From Jejubacter sp036620675 (GTDB taxonomy: Bacteria > Pseudomonadota > Gammaproteobacteria > Enterobacterales > Enterobacteriaceae), in NCBI GenBank assembly GCA_036620675.1, contig JAZHEE010000020.1: a stretch of DNA of 64,000 bases, one strand, 5' to 3'. Under the pieces are notes generated by a model that saw nothing but the letters and a program-made list of their open reading frames with translations, ran no database searches and was not told the DNA's origin. Position 1 is the stretch's first letter, and each line of letters opens with the position of its first letter. The translations under genes were made by a program, and so were the position numbers. Positions 27,574-36,145 of this stretch are shown here, one piece after another.

Positions 27574-27904
27574 TTCTCACGTCTGTTTTCTTTCAGCCGA
27601 CAAACGTTGTCGGCTGATATCGCATTATCAGTTTCATATTTGAGAATATTTTTGGATGTTATTCTCAAATCCTGACGCCAGGCCATGTGATTAATAGTAT
27701 TGCGTTATAGCTCAAAGTTTGAACCTTGACTCCCATTCCACCCCGTGAGATTTTCCCGGTATCAAATAATATATCCGGTATCATATTTGAAACGATAAAA
27801 ATAATCATTGCTATATCTGATGATTTGTTTCGCTGGTGAAACAGAGCGACGCAGATAAACAAATCTGCGGCGCAGGTCTGTTGCTTTTTTATTGGGGGTG
27901 GGAG
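27574..27904. other. Intergenic region with one hairpin
   Basis: 331 bp between the FMN protein and an outer-membrane protein gene. It contains a perfect 10-bp stem (CAGCCGACAA / TTGTCGGCTG) with a 3-nt loop starting about 22 nt after the stop of the FMN gene. No U-run follows on either strand, so it is an uncertain terminator. The rest is AT-rich and should hold the promoter of the next gene. Confidence 0.5.
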
Positions 27905-29104
27905 ATGCGTAAAATAATAACATCACTATTGCTGGGGAGTTTGGGGGTGGTAGTGGGTCAGGCTATGGCTGCGGGAAAGCCGTTTCCTCATATCGGATGG
28001 CGCAGCGCAGATAGCAACGCCGGTTTGGATATCGGCGGTGCGTTACGCGCTAATTATCGCTATGAAGACTGGCAGGGAAGTAATTATCGAAACCCTCCCC
28101 ATTTACGATTTGATACCTTCAGAATAGACAGTAGCGGTTATTATGATAATTATTTTTTCGATGCCGGATTTTGGTTTCAGGACAATCGAAAATATGCCAT
28201 CGATCGGGCTTTTGTGGGCTACCGGTTTAATCAAAAAAATAGCGTTCAACTGGGTATTCCCGGAAAACCTTTTGGCCTTGAACCCTATCCCCAGTTTGGC
28301 TGGTCGTACGGTATTCCATTTTATTTAGGCTTTGGCGTTAATGCCGGAAGCGGTATTAAATATCAGTATCGTGATAAGCGCTGGTCGTTGGATGTGGCAT
28401 ATTTTCCGTGGATGGAGCCGGAAAATTTGCGCTATGCCCCGGATGTGGGGGATTACAGCCGCCTGAAAAATACCATTTATCCCACTCAGCATCAGCAACG
28501 TAATGAAAAGCGCGATCAGGTTAACGTACGTCTGGCCCGTGAGTTTCAGTTCGGCGACTGGCGCAATGAACTGGGGGGTTCCCTGGCGCTGGCGCGCCTG
28601 CATAACCGCGATACTGGCGATGACGGCAGTTTCTGGGCGGCGGGTCTGCATGGTCGCCTGAAGAACGGGCCGTGGCAGCTTTCCTCTCAGGTGATTCGCT
28701 ATCAGTATCACCCCAAAAACCCCGCAGGCACGGATGATGACACTATTCTTATGGGCGGTAACGGCCTGACGCCGGCTTACCTGATTCCCGCAAAAGCGAC
28801 GACTGCATCGCTCAACCTGGCCCGGGATGTGGACGTAACGTGGGGGCCGGTATCAAAACTGCGCTTTTATAACGATTACAGCGTGCTGTGGAAGGATAAA
28901 GGAGGCTGGAGCGACTCCCGGATGAACACCGTGGGGGTACAGGTCTTCGCTATGCCGGTCATGTTTTGGGTAGACTTTAGCTGGGCGAAGAACGTGAATC
29001 CCTGGGGCGGCGCGTTAAATGCCACCGGCTGGACCAACACTCAGTCTCCGGGCAGCGGAAAGTGGTATTTCCGTACCAACGTTAATATTGGCTATTACTT
29101 CTGA
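27905..29104 (+). CDS. Outer-membrane beta-barrel porin-like protein
   Basis: 399 residues with a signal peptide (MRKIITSLLLGSLGVVVGQA, cleavage likely after AMA) and no membrane helices afterwards. It has alternating amphipathic strands and a C-terminal Phe (VNIGYYF), the usual outer-membrane barrel ending. An upstream in-frame start 23 codons earlier lacks a sensible signal, so MRKII is chosen. I do not recognise a specific family; phosphate-selective or carbohydrate porin-like barrels are possible. Base composition is lower in GC at the 5' end than in neighbours. Confidence 0.75.
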   Translation: MRKIITSLLLGSLGVVVGQAMAAGKPFPHIGWRSADSNAGLDIGGALRANYRYEDWQGSNYRNPPHLRFDTFRIDSSGYYDNYFFDAGFWFQDNRKYAIDRAFVGYRFNQKNSVQLGIPGKPFGLEPYPQFGWSYGIPFYLGFGVNAGSGIKYQYRDKRWSLDVAYFPWMEPENLRYAPDVGDYSRLKNTIYPTQHQQRNEKRDQVNVRLAREFQFGDWRNELGGSLALARLHNRDTGDDGSFWAAGLHGRLKNGPWQLSSQVIRYQYHPKNPAGTDDDTILMGGNGLTPAYLIPAKATTASLNLARDVDVTWGPVSKLRFYNDYSVLWKDKGGWSDSRMNTVGVQVFAMPVMFWVDFSWAKNVNPWGGALNATGWTNTQSPGSGKWYFRTNVNIGYYF

Positions 29105-29500
29105 GCCCTTGCGCGGTTTTTCCGCGTAAGCTGCCTGAAAATACAGCACTCAGCAAACGTTTTCGCGGATCGTAAAATGAGGGCTATGTATTATTTTTCT
29201 TAAAATTTTAGTTTTATATTCTGACTGACAGCGTCGGTTTTTTGGGGATTTTTTCTGGTTTGCCATTTTACCAGAATATCATTCCGTTGAAAGGAAGCAA
29301 ACGTTTGCGTTTAGCGCTGGATTGCAACCCTTCAGATGATGATAATCGCAGCCTTGTGCAGCATGGCACCCCGGAGCGGGGCCTGGTACAGGCCATATTT
29401 CCGCACGGCATCGACCTGTTTAAAGGGACGGGCCAGACGGATGGACAGGTGCTGCACCATTTATTTTGGCTTTTTTTGTTTTCATCATCAGGGTATCAAC
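29105..29500. other. Promoter region of the OprD-type porin
   Basis: 396 bp with no credible gene. It carries two LacI/PurR-type palindromes with the core GCAAACGTTT, one strong (29295-29310) and one imperfect (29151-29166), about 144 bp apart, a spacing that could allow looping. Confidence 0.5.
29295..29310. promoter_or_regulatory. PurR/LacI-family operator-like palindrome
   Basis: AAGCAAACGTTTGCGT matches the 16-bp PurR consensus ACGCAAACGTTTGCGT at 15 of 16 positions. It lies about 190 bp upstream of the porin start. It could bind PurR or another LacI-family member, such as the regulator encoded at 24.7 kb. Confidence 0.6.
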
Positions 29501-30820
29501 ATGAACAAATGTTGGGAAGCAGGGGGAAATGGCGCGCGTCGCGCAGGGATATCTTCACTATTGGGCGCCGCCGCCTTTCTGGCGTTGGCATTGCCTCTGA
29601 GCTCGCAGGCGGCGATCTCTTTTAAGTCTGACAGTGCCTGTTTCGACAGCGACGGCAACGTCAGCAGTCTGGCCGACGCCTTTAGCTGCGGCAAGGTCAG
29701 CGGTAGCGCCCGGGCGCTCTACTACACCACTCATAACGCCTATTTCGCCAAAGGCTTTAACCAGGATACCATCAGCTACGGCGGCTTTGTGAAATACGAA
29801 ACCGCGCCGCTGTATGGCTTCAACATTGGGGTTAGCGGTCTGTTTTTGCGCGGCATTAACCACCCGCCAGAAGAGCGCGTCATCGGCGATATCGGCGATA
29901 ACCAGACCAATATTGGCGAAGCCTGGCTGAGCTGGCGGTACGGCGATTTTCGCATTACCGGTGGTAATCAGCGTCTGGACCTGCCTTTCGTTGGTGACTA
30001 TGACTGGCGAATTACTCCTATCCTCTACCAGGCGGTGGATATGCAGTACGGCAGCGGTGATGACTTCCTGCGCGCCACCAAAATCTGGCGCTATAAAGGC
30101 TGGGGCAGCGATCGGGTGAAGCGCACCACCGCCTATACCGAAGTGGATGAGAAGACCGACGGCATGTGGGCTATTGGCGCCGGGCATCACCTGATGTGGG
30201 ACGATAAAAAGCTGACCGGCCAGATGTGGTACGAAAGCTACGATGACTTCTCTAACATTTTCTATACCGAAGGCCATATTCAGTGGCAGCAGGCGCCGCT
30301 GAGTCCGGACTTCGGGTTGCAGTTTATTCGCGGTACCAGTGAAGGCAAGGCGCTGGCGGGTGACGTGGATAACCGCTCCTTCGGCGCGCAACTGGCGCTT
30401 TCGCTGACTCCCGGTCTTTCCTGGGCCATGGGCTACGACCACATCGCCGCTAACGGCAACAGTTATGGCTATGGATCGCTGGTGACGCCCTACGCCCACA
30501 ATACGGCCTCCGGCCCCTATTTCGCACAGCCGTATTTCACCAGTACCCAGGATCTGGGCAGCGGTAATGCCTGGGCCACCAGTCTGAACTGGCAGGCCAG
30601 TGAGAGCCTGACCATGGGCGCGCGCTATTCATGGATGGATCTCACGCCGTCGGTCGATTCCGGCAGCCTGCGCCAGTCTGAATATCTGCTCTACTTTATC
30701 TGGAACTTCCAGGGCGCGCTGAAGGGGCTGAGCCTGACCGACTTCGTGGGCGTTCAGACTTCGCCGCTGTATGAGAAAGATTTCTGGCAGAACCGTCTGA
30801 CGCTGCAGTACGATTTCTGA
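29501..30820 (+). CDS. OprD-family outer-membrane porin
   Basis: 439-residue outer-membrane barrel. A signal peptide spans about residues 1-37 (hydrophobic SLLGAAAFLALALPL, cleavage after SQA). The mature start ISFKSDSACFDSDGNVSSLA and the body (GEAWLSWRYGDFRITGGNQRL, KIWRYKG) resemble OprD-type porins. The last residue is Phe (LTLQYDF). Such porins pass basic amino acids, sugars or organic acids; the substrate is not known. The start MNKCW is chosen because it gives a plausible signal; the open frame extends 55 codons upstream. Confidence 0.8.
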   Translation: MNKCWEAGGNGARRAGISSLLGAAAFLALALPLSSQAAISFKSDSACFDSDGNVSSLADAFSCGKVSGSARALYYTTHNAYFAKGFNQDTISYGGFVKYETAPLYGFNIGVSGLFLRGINHPPEERVIGDIGDNQTNIGEAWLSWRYGDFRITGGNQRLDLPFVGDYDWRITPILYQAVDMQYGSGDDFLRATKIWRYKGWGSDRVKRTTAYTEVDEKTDGMWAIGAGHHLMWDDKKLTGQMWYESYDDFSNIFYTEGHIQWQQAPLSPDFGLQFIRGTSEGKALAGDVDNRSFGAQLALSLTPGLSWAMGYDHIAANGNSYGYGSLVTPYAHNTASGPYFAQPYFTSTQDLGSGNAWATSLNWQASESLTMGARYSWMDLTPSVDSGSLRQSEYLLYFIWNFQGALKGLSLTDFVGVQTSPLYEKDFWQNRLTLQYDF

Positions 30821-30826
30821 TCCCCC

Positions 30827-30855
30827 GGGCGGGGCCTACTGCCCCGCCTTCTTTT
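30827..30855 (+). terminator. Intrinsic terminator of the OprD-type porin gene
   Basis: GGCGGGGC, CTACT loop, GCCCCGCC, then TTCTTTT, starting 8 nt after the stop codon. Confidence 0.85.
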
Positions 30856-30932
30856 CCCCGTGATTCCGTATGGTGTACAGACTGCTATACTCATTCGAAC
30901 AAAGAGAGATGGTTAACATTAAGGATGAGTTC

Positions 30933-31223
30933 ATGAAATTACTGAAATTTTTGCTTCTGGGTACCGTACTGTCCGTGCCGGTAAGCGCGCTGGCCGATAA
31001 TCCTTTCGCCGGGCTGCAGTTTCAGCAGCAGCGTGGGCAGATTGTGAAAGAGATGCGGGCGAAGTGCGGCGTTAGCCTGGAGCAGAGTGATACCGAGTGG
31101 CAGAACCGCCTGCTGGGGGTGGAAGGCAATAAAGAGAATATTCAGCAGGCGACGCAGGCGATGCAGCGCAAAAATCAGAAGCTGTATGACGCCGCCATTA
31201 AGCGGATTAAATGTCCTGAATAG
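30933..31223 (+). CDS. yicS: YicS family small exported protein
   Basis: 96 residues with a signal peptide (MKLLKFLLLGTVLSVPVSAL, cleavage after ALA). The mature part resembles E. coli YicS in the pattern of the C-terminal half (IVKEMRAKCG, NKENIQQATQAMQRKNQ, KRIKCPE), including two cysteines that could form a disulfide. AAGGA lies 7-8 nt before the chosen start. Periplasmic, function unknown. A hairpin with a U-run overlaps its stop codon. Confidence 0.75.
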   Translation: MKLLKFLLLGTVLSVPVSALADNPFAGLQFQQQRGQIVKEMRAKCGVSLEQSDTEWQNRLLGVEGNKENIQQATQAMQRKNQKLYDAAIKRIKCPE

Positions 31224-31236
31224 CCGGACATTTTTA
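31209..31236 (+). terminator. Intrinsic terminator overlapping the yicS stop
   Basis: AATGTCC pairs with GGACATT around a 9-nt loop that contains the yicS stop codon. A run of five T follows. Confidence 0.75.
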
Positions 31237-31268
31237 TTCAGGCATTCGCGCTGAACCGCGGAGGCGCC

Positions 31269-31652
31269 ATGTTCCTGTATTCGTGTCGATGGTTACTGCT
31301 CATCTGGCTGCTGGGGGGCGCCGCCGTTGCCAGTGCCCGGGAGCCAGATCCCGATCCCACGCCTGCGCCCAGCCTGCCTGCGCCCGGAAATCCTGATGAT
31401 CCCGGCGACCCGGTTCCTGAAAAGCCTGTGCCGCCACCGGATAAGCCAGGGCCGCCTGACCCCCCCGTTCCGGCACCGGAACTGCCGCCGTTGCCTTCAC
31501 CGCCGTCCATGCCGCCAGCGCTGACGCAGGCTTCGCGGCTTAGTTCAGAAGCCCCATCCGGCGCAGCGCCGCGAAGCTCTCCTGAGTTCCGCCCTGCGGG
31601 TGGTACTCCAGACTTACCCAGCCCTGATAACCGGAATTATCGATCAGGGTAA
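31269..31652 (+). CDS. Possible small exported proline-rich protein
   Basis: 127 codons. The first 23 residues form a good signal peptide (MFLYSCRWLLLIWLLGGAAV, cleavage after ASA), followed by about 60 residues dominated by Pro, Asp, Glu and Gly. GGAGG lies 5 nt before the ATG. The last 37 codons run antisense through the 3' end of the isomerase gene on the other strand, which is unusual. The signal peptide and ribosome site favour a real gene. The biased composition and overlap mean it could still be spurious. No family recognised. Confidence 0.5.
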   Translation: MFLYSCRWLLLIWLLGGAAVASAREPDPDPTPAPSLPAPGNPDDPGDPVPEKPVPPPDKPGPPDPPVPAPELPPLPSPPSMPPALTQASRLSSEAPSGAAPRSSPEFRPAGGTPDLPSPDNRNYRSG

Positions 31653-32316
31653 ACAGTTTCTCGAAATCCACCTCGCCGGTACCGGGCTGATGGCGGCCGG
31701 GCACGTCGGCAATCTGGATATGGGCTATCCTGTCCATATGACTTTTTAGCACCGAGAACGGATCTTCACCGGCACGCAGCGAGTGCCAGAGATCGTACTG
31801 AATGGCGATATTGTCGCTATCCACTTTTTCGAACAGGGCCAGCGCCTGTTCGACGTTAGAGATCACAGCGCCGGGCACATCGTTGCGATTGATGGGTTCC
31901 ACCACTAACTGAACGTCGATATCCGCCAGCGCCCTGGCCGCCATGGTCATGTTTTCCACAAGTGTCGGCCAGGGCTGCGCATCGCTGCCTTCGGGGCCGG
32001 AAGGGCAGTTAATGCGCGGGGGACGTAAGGCCTTGCCGTAGGCCACGGCCTGATCCAGACCGGCCCGAAAATCGTCGCGGCGCGACGGCTGAGAAGCGAA
32101 GCCGCGCTCGCCAGCGTCCCAGTCGCCCAGTGGCATATTGAAAAGTACCAGTTCCTGCTGATTGCGCGTCAGTGCCTGGTGAAAGGTTTCTGCGGGCGTA
32201 CCGTAGGGAAAGAAAAACTCCACGGCCTGAAAACCATCGGCGGCGGCGCGATCGAAACGCTCCAGGAATGGATATTCGGGATACAGCATGGTCAGGTTAG
32301 CGGCAAAACGCAGCAT
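31540..32316 (-). CDS. Hydroxypyruvate isomerase-family TIM barrel (Hyi/OtnI)
   Basis: 258-residue TIM-barrel isomerase of the hydroxypyruvate isomerase family, the group that includes 2-oxo-tetronate isomerase OtnI. Features: MLRFAANLTMLYPEYPFLER at the N-terminus, INCPSG near residue 105, metal ligands in VVEPIN (Glu), IQYDLWHSLR (Asp/His), HIQIADVPGRHQPG (His) and SLEYHPQG (Glu). It is the second gene after the MFS transporter (35-nt gap, AAGGAG). Since the cluster handles four-carbon sugars, a tetrose or tetronate isomerase role is more likely than glyoxylate metabolism. Confidence 0.82.
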   Translation of the reverse strand: MLRFAANLTMLYPEYPFLERFDRAAADGFQAVEFFFPYGTPAETFHQALTRNQQELVLFNMPLGDWDAGERGFASQPSRRDDFRAGLDQAVAYGKALRPPRINCPSGPEGSDAQPWPTLVENMTMAARALADIDVQLVVEPINRNDVPGAVISNVEQALALFEKVDSDNIAIQYDLWHSLRAGEDPFSVLKSHMDRIAHIQIADVPGRHQPGTGEVDFEKLFTLIDNSGYQGWVSLEYHPQGGTQESFAALRRMGLLN

Positions 32317-32351
32317 AAAAACTCCTTACATCGTGATATCGGAAATCTGCT

Positions 32352-33677
32352 TTAACGAGCCGGGGTCGGGTTCAGCGCGTCTGGTACGCCGGGCTGGCGG
32401 AATCGAATCACCAGGGTACCGAGCACATAGAGGCCGGAACAGAGGGTGAAGAAGGTGAGCACGCCGGTAAAGCTGTTGGTGGCCTGCAAAATCAGCCCCA
32501 CCACGATGGGCACCAGAATGCCGCCGACGCTGCCCGCCATGTTCATGGTGCCGCCCACCAGACCGACCCGGGATTTATGGGCCAGTAGCGCAGGCAGGCT
32601 CCAGTAGATGCCGCCGCCGCCGGTCAGGAAGAAAGAGGCGACCGAAAGCATAATCACGGCGCTTACCGGATTGCTGATGCCTGGTAGCAGCAGGAAGATG
32701 GTTAGAGTCACCAGCCCGGAGATGGCTATCAGACCTTTTACCGCAAGGCCATGGCGCATACCGCGTTTAACCAGAAAATCCACCAGGAATCCGGCGCTCA
32801 GCGAGCCCAGAGCGCCCATCAGGAAGATAATGAAAGTGGCGTTGCCAATGGCTTTAAGGTCGAAACCGCGTGCCTGAGCCAGATAGCTGGGGCCCCATGT
32901 CAGCAGGCCGAAGTAGATCATCGCCCAGGTGGCGCGGCCAAACATAATACCCATCAGAGAACGGGTATCGATACCCATACCTTTACAGGGCGTCTCTTCT
33001 TCATGATGGCGGGCCGCATCGTCATCGGCCTGAATCAGCGCCAGCTCGGCGGCGTTAACGCGTTTATCTTCGGTGGGTTTGTCGCGCAGTTTGAACCAGG
33101 CCAGCAGCGCCAGCGACATGCTGAACAGCCCGGCCACCACAAAGGCCAGACGCCAGGAGTCGAGCAGATCGATAAGATAAGCGATGATAAGCCCACCGAC
33201 CGCAACGCCCAGTGGGCTGCCGCAATCCATAATCGAAGCTCCACGACCGCGCTCGGCCCGGGCCAGCCAGGTGGAACTCATCTTGGCGCCGGAAGGAGAA
33301 ACCGGCGTTTCCGCCACCCCCAGCGCGATACGCGCGAAGATCAGCGAAAGACCGCCGGTCGCCAGCGCCAGGCCAATCTGGCTGGCGCCCCACAGCACCG
33401 TGGAGGTGGTTAACACTTTACGGGGGCCAAAGCGATCCAGCGCCCAACCGCCGGGGATCTGCAACAGCGCATAGGACCAGAAAAAGCTGCTGAGAATCAG
33501 CCCCTGCATGGTCGGTGACAGGTGAAATTCCTCTTTGATATAGGGAATGCCGATGGAAATCGTGATGCGGTCCATCAGGTTGACTGCCAGCAGGAAGAAG
33601 AGCACCGCGAAAATCCGCCAGCGGACTCGGGTAGGTTGTTCCTGTGCGGTGGACAGCGGGGGGGCTGAAATACGCAT
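32352..33677 (-). CDS. MFS transporter, sugar-acid (ACS) type
   Basis: 441-residue major facilitator with 12 predicted helices and features of the anion:cation symporter group (DRITISIGIPYIKEEFHLSP, SPSGAKMSSTWLARAERGRG), which imports hexuronates, galactonate, tartrate and similar compounds. GGAGAA precedes the start. It forms a minus-strand pair with the isomerase gene. The promoter region carries the ATGTTCATAT motif at 33781-33790. Probable importer for the substrate of the cluster. Confidence 0.85.
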   Translation of the reverse strand: MRISAPPLSTAQEQPTRVRWRIFAVLFFLLAVNLMDRITISIGIPYIKEEFHLSPTMQGLILSSFFWSYALLQIPGGWALDRFGPRKVLTTSTVLWGASQIGLALATGGLSLIFARIALGVAETPVSPSGAKMSSTWLARAERGRGASIMDCGSPLGVAVGGLIIAYLIDLLDSWRLAFVVAGLFSMSLALLAWFKLRDKPTEDKRVNAAELALIQADDDAARHHEEETPCKGMGIDTRSLMGIMFGRATWAMIYFGLLTWGPSYLAQARGFDLKAIGNATFIIFLMGALGSLSAGFLVDFLVKRGMRHGLAVKGLIAISGLVTLTIFLLLPGISNPVSAVIMLSVASFFLTGGGGIYWSLPALLAHKSRVGLVGGTMNMAGSVGGILVPIVVGLILQATNSFTGVLTFFTLCSGLYVLGTLVIRFRQPGVPDALNPTPAR

Positions 33678-33780
33678 ATCGGTTCTCCGTTGCTATCGTC
33701 ACAGGCGCCTGCAACGCCTGTGACGGCGGGCGGGCGACCGGAATCTCCGGCGGTGGCCAGCGGTGTGATGATGTGTTCAG

Positions 33781-33790
33781 ATGTTCATAT
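33781..33790 (+). promoter_or_regulatory. Candidate SorC-family operator half-site (MFS promoter)
   Basis: ATGTTCATAT, about 104 bp upstream of the MFS start. The same 10-mer recurs at two other promoter positions of this cluster (36674-36683 reversed, 36850-36859). A shorter copy of the core, GTGTTCAG, lies directly upstream. Confidence 0.5.
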
Positions 33791-34274
33791 ATATAACTTG
33801 TGTTTAAGAAGGTAGAAGGAATTCTGATATGAAAAAATGAAAGGAATCACAAAACAGAAAAACTATGGGGTAAAAAAAGAGGATTTTATCTTCGTGGCAT
33901 AACAGGCAGGAACATTTGTTCGGTATTCTATTTAAGGTATATCATTTGTTTAGGGTTTAAATTTAAAATCGATAGCCTGCTGAAGTGATTTATTGCCGTT
34001 ATAGTTATCACTAATAATATTTATTTATATGATTTTTAATGTGTATTTTCTGTTTGTTTATCCTTTCATACCAGTTGATTTATTCAGAAAATAAACAGTT
34101 AACGCTATGGACAACAACCAGTAAGGATGTTATCCACTCTGTTTTTATTGTGGCTGATAACCATTTTATTTTTCTGGTTTAATATTTTTTTTGCGTCTGT
34201 TTCCGATATTTCAATGGGTTTTGCGATCTCTGTCACTCTCTAAAACTGGCTCTTTTTGCTTTGATAGTGCTGAA

Positions 34275-34299
34275 CATTAGTTTTTGACAAAAACTAATG
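34275..34299. promoter_or_regulatory. Perfect 11-bp inverted repeat upstream of a TIM-barrel gene
   Basis: CATTAGTTTTT and AAAAACTAATG separated by GAC, 54 bp upstream of the start at 34353. It overlaps the TGAACAT motif at 34271-34277. It could be an operator or a hairpin in the leader; no U-run suggests termination. Confidence 0.5.
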
Positions 34300-34352
34300 A
34301 GCGCTTTTTGAAAAAGCCTGTCTGATATCCGTAGATAATAAGGAGAATAGCG

Positions 34353-35252
34353 ATGCCTGGTTCCCCCTCGCGTCTGGTTCCTTCGGCCCATATCGCTGAA
34401 CTCTTTTTTCCTCTGATGGCATCGGAGCCGCAGGTGGTGGAGGTGGTTAAACGCATTGCCGATTCCGGCGACTACCGGGCGGTGGAAACGGGCGTTATCG
34501 CAGGCTGCAGGGAAAGAGGCGCGCTGCGAGAACTGATCGATACCACGCCGCTGATACTGACTCAGTGGCTGACCTTCGCGCTGCTTAGCGAGCAGCTTAA
34601 CCTCAGTAGCCTGGATTCGGTACTGCGCCGCAAATCAGTGGCCCGGGCCAGGGAGCTGGCACAGCTTGCTGCGGAGTGCGGTACCCGCAAGCTTTCGCTG
34701 GTAAGCGGAGCCGATCCCGGGGAGGCCCGACGTGATGAAGCGATGGCCGCTTTTGGTGAGTCGCTGGTGGCGTTGGGGGAAACGGTCAGTCAGTATCCGG
34801 ATATGATTCTGCAGCTGGAGCCGCTGGATCGCTTCGCTCATAAGCGTCAGCTGATTGGCTTTAGTGACGAGACGGTGAGCTGGATGCAGGCGCTGCGTCC
34901 CGACTGTCCTAAGCTGTATATCGCCTGGGATAGCGCCCACGTCGCGCTTAATCAGGAAACGCTGACCACCTCGCTGCACCAGTGCGCGCCGTTGATGTCG
35001 CAGTTGCATCTTTCTAACGCGATTCTCGATCCGACCCAGCCCGGTTATGGCGACTACCACATGAAGTTCGGCGCACCGGGTTTTCTGACGGCTGAGGTGG
35101 CCCGGGAGATCATTACGGTAGCCCGTAGCCTGGAACTGCCGCCGGAGCTGGATGAAATTACTATCGCCATTGAAATGCGCACCACAGAGCAGGACGATTT
35201 GTGGGCAAACGAACGCGAATGCCGGGAGTTTTTACAGGCGGCCATGGCGTAA
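34353..35252 (+). CDS. Sugar phosphate isomerase/epimerase-like TIM barrel
   Basis: 299-residue protein of the xylose-isomerase-like / AP-endonuclease-2 superfamily. Likely metal ligands: Glu in LQLEPLDRF, Asp/His in IAWDSAHV, His in SQLHLSNAI and Glu in IAIEMRT. Catalytic activity is not evident from sequence; relatives include tetrulose-phosphate racemase EryC and 3-oxo-isoapionate decarboxylase. AAGGAG precedes the start. It is transcribed alone between two divergent/convergent units of the tetrose cluster. Confidence 0.72.
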   Translation: MPGSPSRLVPSAHIAELFFPLMASEPQVVEVVKRIADSGDYRAVETGVIAGCRERGALRELIDTTPLILTQWLTFALLSEQLNLSSLDSVLRRKSVARARELAQLAAECGTRKLSLVSGADPGEARRDEAMAAFGESLVALGETVSQYPDMILQLEPLDRFAHKRQLIGFSDETVSWMQALRPDCPKLYIAWDSAHVALNQETLTTSLHQCAPLMSQLHLSNAILDPTQPGYGDYHMKFGAPGFLTAEVAREIITVARSLELPPELDEITIAIEMRTTEQDDLWANERECREFLQAAMA

Positions 35253-35279
35253 AATGCGGGCCGTATGCTGCGGCCCGCA
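35251..35279 (-). terminator. Hairpin terminator between convergent isomerase genes
   Basis: TGCGGGCCG pairs with CGGCCCGCA around a 7-nt loop. On the minus strand TTTT follows, fitting termination of the operon ending at 35286. It also lies directly after the plus-strand gene ending at 35252. Confidence 0.75.
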
Positions 35280-35285
35280 CAGAGA

Positions 35286-36137
35286 TTACAGCGGATACCC
35301 GAGCAGGGTTTCCAGATGCTGACGCGAGCGTTTCAGCACCTCAAGGCTAATGGCGGGATCCACCGGCTGCGGCGCCCGATGGGGCAGGGTATCGCTGCTG
35401 CGGTGCATGCGCAGCGGGATTTCCAGGCTACAGGGAATGGCACGTTGCTCAAGCTCCCGTAGTAAAGGGCGGTAATCCAGCATCCCTTCGCCGATCGCCG
35501 GGAACCGGAACTCGTCCTCTTTGTGCAGTACATCTTTGATATGGGCATGGCGCGCCCCGGGTAGCATATGGATGCATTCGTTAATGGCGTCGCGCTCCGG
35601 GCGCAGCGAAACGGTGTTGCCAGGGTCGATATTAAAGGCGATCGCCGGGCTGTCGATGGCTTCCAGCAGCGCCAGCCCTTCTTCGGCGACGGCAAAAACG
35701 TCATAGTTAGGATCGCCGCCGTTTTCGATGCAGATAACGCAGCCGCTGTCGGCGGCCAGCGGCGCCAGCTCCCGCAGATTAGCGATAATCGCCTGCCGAT
35801 CTTCACGCTTGCCGATACAGGCGTTAAGAAAGGTTGCGCCTATGCGACGGGCGAACTGAATCCGCATTGTAAACTGCGCCACGGCGTCCGGCGCGGCCAG
35901 GTTCATGGTGCAACCCAGCGCCCGGGTCTTTAACTGGTGTTTTTCCAGTAGCGCCACAATGCGAGCGGCGTTTTCCGGGCCGAATAGCATAGGGTCAAGA
36001 TTGCCCACGTAGCCCTGGTTATATGCCAGTTCGATATAGCGGAAACCCGCGTCCCGAACGGTTCTGAAGGCTATCTCCGGTTCCACGCCGTCAAACATGG
36101 CGGTATTGACTCCCACCTCCAGTTTCTGTTGCATCAT
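35286..36137 (-). CDS. Sugar phosphate isomerase/epimerase-like TIM barrel (second copy)
   Basis: 283-residue TIM barrel of the same superfamily as the gene at 34353 but not a close duplicate. Metal-site residues are seen in CIENGGD (Glu), FNIDPGN (Asp), HAHIKDV (His) and SLEIPLR (Glu). Reported relatives act as epimerases/racemases of tetrulose phosphates or decarboxylate 3-oxo-isoapionate. It follows the RpiB-type gene by 8 nt on the minus strand with AAGGAG upstream, so the two enzymes probably act in sequence. Confidence 0.75.
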   Translation of the reverse strand: MMQQKLEVGVNTAMFDGVEPEIAFRTVRDAGFRYIELAYNQGYVGNLDPMLFGPENAARIVALLEKHQLKTRALGCTMNLAAPDAVAQFTMRIQFARRIGATFLNACIGKREDRQAIIANLRELAPLAADSGCVICIENGGDPNYDVFAVAEEGLALLEAIDSPAIAFNIDPGNTVSLRPERDAINECIHMLPGARHAHIKDVLHKEDEFRFPAIGEGMLDYRPLLRELEQRAIPCSLEIPLRMHRSSDTLPHRAPQPVDPAISLEVLKRSRQHLETLLGYPL

Positions 36138-36145
36138 TTTGCTCC

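Larger units (their letters stand above)
33678..34352. other. AT-rich divergent promoter region of the tetrose cluster
   Basis: 675 bp between the MFS gene and the TIM-barrel gene. No gene seen. It contains ATGTTCATAT at 33781-33790, TGAACAT at 34271-34277, and a perfect 11-bp inverted repeat (34275-34299). AT content is far above that of the surrounding genes. Confidence 0.6.

Noticed and set aside
27596..27618. Hairpin after the FMN protein as a firm terminator
   Set aside because: Stem is perfect but no U-run follows on either strand, so it was only noted.
31238..31510. Glycine/serine-rich frame on the minus strand
   Set aside because: It is the complement of the proline-rich frame, which has a signal peptide and GGAGG; this one has neither.
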